DNA from: Rhodobacterales bacterium HKCCE4037
Lineage (GTDB): Bacteria; Pseudomonadota; Alphaproteobacteria; Rhodobacterales; Rhodobacteraceae
Assembly (NCBI GenBank): GCA_015689645.1
Contig: WVSM01000006.1
Span: forward strand, 62,001-126,000
Reading direction: 5' to 3'
Length of the DNA: 64,000 bases
Numbering within the stretch: the first letter of the stretch is position 1; each line of letters begins with the position of its first letter. Below are positions 60,834 to 64,000 of the stretch, piece after piece. The notes under the pieces were generated by a model, which was not told the DNA's origin, did not search any database, and was given only the letters and a program-made list of their open reading frames with translations. The translations under genes were made by a program, and so were the position numbers.

Positions 60834-61567
60834 GACGCGGCCCAGAGGTGGTGGCGCTTGAGGGCTTTCAGCTCAGGTGCGTCGGGTTCATGCAGCAGCG
60901 CCCGGCCCGGAAACATCCAGACGTCGAGGATCAGCGCGCCGCCGATGGTCTTGAGCAGCTTGGGGCGGTGGTTGCGGCAGCCGATGAACAGGTCCGCCGC
61001 ACCCTTGAGAATACCGGTGGGCGCGCGTCCGTCGGCGCGGGTGTCGCCGGCCGACAGGGCAAGCTGGTCGCCGAAGAGAGACACGATCGCAAGGCGCGGC
61101 GCATCCTGCGACGAGATGGGAAGGTCGATCGAGGCAAGGCCTTGATCGTCCTTGGCCGTCAGCGTGCCCGCCGTCTCCGACAGGAAGACGTAATTGTCGC
61201 CGGTGTTCAGCGTCAGGAGTGTGCGGGCCTCCTCGCCCGGCGGGGTGTAGAAACGGACGGCAAGGGTGCTGGTCGCGGCGTCGGGTGTGACGCCTTCGGC
61301 CACCATGCCGCAATGGACCTGCGCGCGGCATTGCAGGCCGAAGAGGTCATCCGCCTCGCCGATCTGGCCGTTGCCGGCGTTGGGTTCGGTCGGGTGGGCG
61401 GCGGGGCCGTTGCCTTGCGTCTCCCATTGCGTGACCGCGCCGGTGGCATCGGTCCGCATCGTCTGGGGACTGCCGTGCCACCAGAGCGCCCCGGCCAGCG
61501 CGGGAAGGGCGGAGGGCGTGGCGGCGCAAAGCGCGCCTTCGGGCAGGGCCTCGGGCAGGTCAAGCAT
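60830..61567 (-). CDS. Hypothetical protein, LamG-like beta fold
   Basis: A 245-residue protein rich in strands, with RFYTPPGEEARTLLTLNTGD, YVFLSETAGTLTAKDD and LAIVSLFGDQLALSAGD. The run looks like a concanavalin A/LamG-type jelly roll, which binds carbohydrates. No signal peptide. The start ATG at 61567 overlaps the upstream gene by eight bases, and its end overlaps the sulfatase start by four (ATGA). The tight coupling implies it works with the sulfatase, perhaps as a substrate-recognition partner. Family assignment is weak. Confidence 0.6.
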   Translation of the reverse strand: MLDLPEALPEGALCAATPSALPALAGALWWHGSPQTMRTDATGAVTQWETQGNGPAAHPTEPNAGNGQIGEADDLFGLQCRAQVHCGMVAEGVTPDAATSTLAVRFYTPPGEEARTLLTLNTGDNYVFLSETAGTLTAKDDQGLASIDLPISSQDAPRLAIVSLFGDQLALSAGDTRADGRAPTGILKGAADLFIGCRNHRPKLLKTIGGALILDVWMFPGRALLHEPDAPELKALKRHHLWAAS

Positions 61568-62969
61568 GGCGGCCCCCGGTGACGGGGAGATGCGCGGGCA
61601 GAGCGTAGCGGTGCAGGATGACGCCGGTTGTGCTGTCGTCGGACCAGTCGTCGCGCAGGTATCCGCGCGGCTGACCGGCGCAGGCATAGGCGAGGCGCAG
61701 GCCCGCGCCTTCGGGGACCTTGTCGAGGTTCAGGAGGATCGCTTGGGGGTCGTCTTTCGCAATGGCGATATCCGTGATCTGTGCACCGTTCTCGCAGCCC
61801 GTGAGGCCGAAGCCCTCGGCGCTGTCGAGGGTGAGCGGGCCAGAGGCGCGGGCGGTGACGCGGAGGGTTTTGCCCTCAAGCTCCGCGAGATGCAGCGTCG
61901 GGCATTTCCACGTCGCGGCATTGGCGATGGCGTGGGCCGTCATCTCGGCCTGCTGGATTCGGGCGGCCTCGGTCGGGCGGTCGTAGGTGTCGAGGTCGAA
62001 CATGTAGGCGGGGGCGGAGTGGATCAGGCGGTGGTCGCCGTGGTTCCAGCTGAGCTCCCACTGGCCGTCGAGCGCGGGCTGGGGGGCGACGTCCGGCAGG
62101 CCGGATTCGAAGCGCGAGACGAAGAGGGGACGGTCGAAGCCGAGGGACCAGAGGCCGGCGGAAATCGCCTCCATCGTGGCGAGCATCCCGTCGCGATAAT
62201 CCGTTGCCGTGGCCGAATGATCTTCAAGCGCGAAATCGAGAGAAACGCACAGAACCTTGGCTTTCTTGCCCATCAGATCGGCGGAAGCTTTCAGATTTGC
62301 GGCATTGATCAACAGGTTTTCCACAGCCCGCCCGGTGGCGAGATCAGCGGCCGTGGCGGCGCCGTCGGTCTCGACCCGGGTGAAGAACAGGGGCAGCGGG
62401 CCGTAATCCGCCATCCGCCAATGCAGCACGGTCTGCGCGACGAGCGCCTCATGTGTCATCTCGCGGAGGTGTTCGAGACGGTCGGTTTTCGCGGCGGCCT
62501 CCACCCCCGCATGACCCACGGCACCGATGTCATCGGCGGGGGCGACGATGTGATGGGGGAAGTCGGCGCCGCCTTGATTGGCCAGCGCCGCACGCGCGCC
62601 GCCGATACCGAGAATGCCGAGGACCGGGCCGTTGGTGTCGGCGATGATGTCGCCGCCGTCGATGTGCTGGCGGAAATCGCGGGTGCCTTGCGCGCCCCTC
62701 AGGCGGGCGGTGAAGCGGATCCAGTCGCCGTCGCGTCGGGCGTTCCAGCCGTCCACGCCTTCGGGCGGGTCGGTGGCCTCGACGTTCCGCGCGATGGCCG
62801 GGGCAGCGACGCCGCGCTCGGGCAGGCGCAGGGCGAGGTCTTCGACGACCTTGTCCGAGAGGCGCAGCACGAGGCCGGTGGGATCGTAACGGATCACGTC
62901 CCCGTTTTTCGCGCGCAGGACGACGCCATGCGACGCGGTCAGCGCTTCGTCTTCGGGAGTGTCTGCCAC
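61560..62969 (-). CDS. Uncharacterised 469-residue protein of the sulfatase operon
   Basis: I do not recognise the family. The sequence is mixed alpha/beta. The first 90 residues are beta-rich (GVVLRAKNGDVIRYDPTGLVL). The middle (about 200-330) has LCVSLDFALEDHSATATDY, LFVSRFESGLPD and LSWNHGDHRLIHSAPAYMFDLD, which hints at a hydrolase core with several His and Asp. The last 110 residues are again beta-rich. No signal peptide. A single SGNH-esterase or glycan hydrolase relation is possible but unsupported by a full motif set. It overlaps the LamG-like gene by eight bases and belongs to the sulfatase operon. Confidence 0.6.
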   Translation of the reverse strand: MADTPEDEALTASHGVVLRAKNGDVIRYDPTGLVLRLSDKVVEDLALRLPERGVAAPAIARNVEATDPPEGVDGWNARRDGDWIRFTARLRGAQGTRDFRQHIDGGDIIADTNGPVLGILGIGGARAALANQGGADFPHHIVAPADDIGAVGHAGVEAAAKTDRLEHLREMTHEALVAQTVLHWRMADYGPLPLFFTRVETDGAATAADLATGRAVENLLINAANLKASADLMGKKAKVLCVSLDFALEDHSATATDYRDGMLATMEAISAGLWSLGFDRPLFVSRFESGLPDVAPQPALDGQWELSWNHGDHRLIHSAPAYMFDLDTYDRPTEAARIQQAEMTAHAIANAATWKCPTLHLAELEGKTLRVTARASGPLTLDSAEGFGLTGCENGAQITDIAIAKDDPQAILLNLDKVPEGAGLRLAYACAGQPRGYLRDDWSDDSTTGVILHRYALPAHLPVTGGRHA

Positions 62970-63036
62970 GGTGTTGCCCCTTCTCGCCCGCGCTCAGGCT
63001 ATGCCAAGGGGCGGGCGCTTTGAAAGCCCGGTTTTG

Positions 63037-64000
63037 TCATTCGGACCGGTCGAATTGCAACGAGCCGGAGGTGGCGCGCTCGGCGTCTTCGCGGAAGCCC
63101 TTGGCTTCGAGCACCGGGGTGTAGGCGGCGCGGTAGTCTTCGGCTTGCTCGTCGGAGACGACGGGGATCACGACGCGGGCGACATTGGGCATTTCGATCT
63201 GCGCAAGGGTCTCGGCGGGCACGTCGGCGGTCCGGGCGAGGCGCAGTGCGGTGGGGTTGAAGTCGGAGATATAGGCCTGGAGCCCGATGGGTTTGCCGTC
63301 GATGATCAGCGGGCCATCGGTGAACTTCAGCCGCGAGGTGTCGCCAAGGCCCGCACGCTCGGCAAGGGATTTGCCGTAGTCGATGAGTGCCTTGCGGCTG
63401 TCGTGGACCATGTAGGTCAGGCCCTCGGAAATCTTGACGGTGCGCATGCCGATGAAGCCCACGCCGCCGCCGATTTCCAGCACGCGGGGGCAGCCTTCGA
63501 GATAGCCCGCGATGTTGCGGGCGTGGCGGCGTTCGAACCGGCCGAGCAGGATGACGTCGAGGCTTTCGGGCGAGAAGACGCGGGGGTCGGCGGGCAGGTC
63601 GATGTCGTGGTTGGCGACCCATTCGAGGCCGATCTCGCCTGAGATGTCGATGTCTTCGAGATAGGGGTCGCCGTCCGCCGCGGCCCATCCGGCGACGGTT
63701 TCGTTGCGCCGTTCCTCGATGGGTTTGTCGGCGGTTTCCTTTTCGACGCGGCTCATCAGGGCGGCGATCTTGGCGGGGTCGCGGGCCTGCGGGGGCTTGG
63801 CCTCCACTTGCGTGATCGGAACCTGGCCGGCCTCCACGAGGCTGTCGCGGAGCTGGATGTAGGCTTCGGTCTGGCGGTATTCGTCGAGGCGGGCTTCGAC
63901 CCGTTCGAGGGCCTTGAAGTGCAGCTCGTTGAGGACCGGGTCTTTCAGGAGTTCGGCCATGATCTTGGCGCGTTTTTCGGCGTGGATCAGGGCGGTCTGA
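63037..64000 (-). CDS. SAM-dependent methyltransferase (FkbM-like), possibly cut by window edge
   Basis: From ATG 63960 a 307-residue protein is encoded. The SAM-binding motif is VLEIGGGVGFIGMRTVK near residue 160, followed by IDYGKSLAERAGLGDTSRL. This matches FkbM-type methyltransferases, which methylate sugars in polysaccharides. The N-terminal 120 residues are helical and charged. Upstream of the ATG the same frame stays open to base 64000 and reads QTALIHAEKRAKI, helical in character, so the real start may lie beyond the window. It is the first known gene of the leftward run ending in the sulfatase; a 67-base gap separates it from the next gene. Confidence 0.75.
   Translation of the reverse strand, partial: QTALIHAEKRAKIMAELLKDPVLNELHFKALERVEARLDEYRQTEAYIQLRDSLVEAGQVPITQVEAKPPQARDPAKIAALMSRVEKETADKPIEERRNETVAGWAAADGDPYLEDIDISGEIGLEWVANHDIDLPADPRVFSPESLDVILLGRFERRHARNIAGYLEGCPRVLEIGGGVGFIGMRTVKISEGLTYMVHDSRKALIDYGKSLAERAGLGDTSRLKFTDGPLIIDGKPIGLQAYISDFNPTALRLARTADVPAETLAQIEMPNVARVVIPVVSDEQAEDYRAAYTPVLEAKGFREDAERATSGSLQFDRSE

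Noticed and set aside
1-64000. tRNA, rRNA, CRISPR array, insertion sequence or integrase
   Set aside because: Read through on both strands; no tRNA acceptor/T-loop pattern, regular spacer array or transposase-like protein was recognised. A dedicated search could still find a degenerate one.

Overview
The window reads as a chromosomal segment of a high-GC alphaproteobacterium of the Rhodobacteraceae (Roseobacter group). This is an inference from gene content and order: a SUV3-like helicase, S4-domain protein, 7Fe ferredoxin and CarD in a row, a DUF3422 protein, DUF1178 and DUF1289 proteins, an orphan hemP, a two-subunit pntAB, and a fused peptide-ABC ATPase followed by argE-type peptidase genes. 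A GC-rich hairpin repeat ending in a GGCAAGATGAAAGG-like tail, which I associate with this family, also occurs. No rRNA, tRNA, CRISPR array, insertion sequence or intact prophage was found.

Region by region. 1-10.7 kb: housekeeping genes (3' part of proC, a CsaA-like tRNA-binding protein, a 2-hydroxyacid dehydrogenase, tdk, a small HTH protein, a sulfotransferase-like protein, a FabH-like ketoacyl synthase, lolC-lolD, an alpha/beta hydrolase, an SCP2-domain protein, a TPR protein). 10.7-24.3 kb: a conserved core (SUV3-like helicase, S4 protein, fdxA, carD, divergent cobS/cobT, a Kef-type antiporter, D-lyxose isomerase, purD, xseA). 24.3-34.1 kb: a dipeptide/oligopeptide uptake and processing locus. 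The binding protein and two permeases are transcribed leftward. A fused double ATPase, an ArgE-type deacylase, a DAO-family oxidoreductase and an M20 amidohydrolase are transcribed rightward from the same divergent promoter region.

34.1-50.6 kb: mixed genes, including a possible PD-(D/E)xK protein, a class II glutamine amidotransferase, moaA, an acyl-CoA synthetase, an SDR, pntAB, and an iron/stress neighbourhood (stress flavin-binding protein, dps, hemP) with candidate iron-responsive operators. 50.7-64 kb: the accessory part. It holds a five-gene leftward glycosyltransferase run with overlapping ends, a low-GC GIY-YIG-like gene, an iron-type alcohol dehydrogenase flanked by clusters of tiny hairpin repeats, and a leftward overlapping run coding an FkbM-like methyltransferase, two unfamiliar proteins and a sulfatase carrying C-terminal RTX calcium-binding repeats. 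The surface-glycan theme of the two leftward runs suggests export or remodelling of an extracellular polysaccharide.

The most unusual signals are non-coding. A two-copy intergenic element has a 14-base palindrome, a fixed 43-base spacer and a CtrA-like TTAA-N7-TTAG box (34.1 and 55.8 kb). A 63-base element that can fold as a three-way junction lies at 34.4 kb. Hairpin units flank the alcohol dehydrogenase, and tandem palindromes with one core lie between the peptide-binding protein and its permeases. Positions and motifs were read by eye; family names are from recall of the families, with no searches run.
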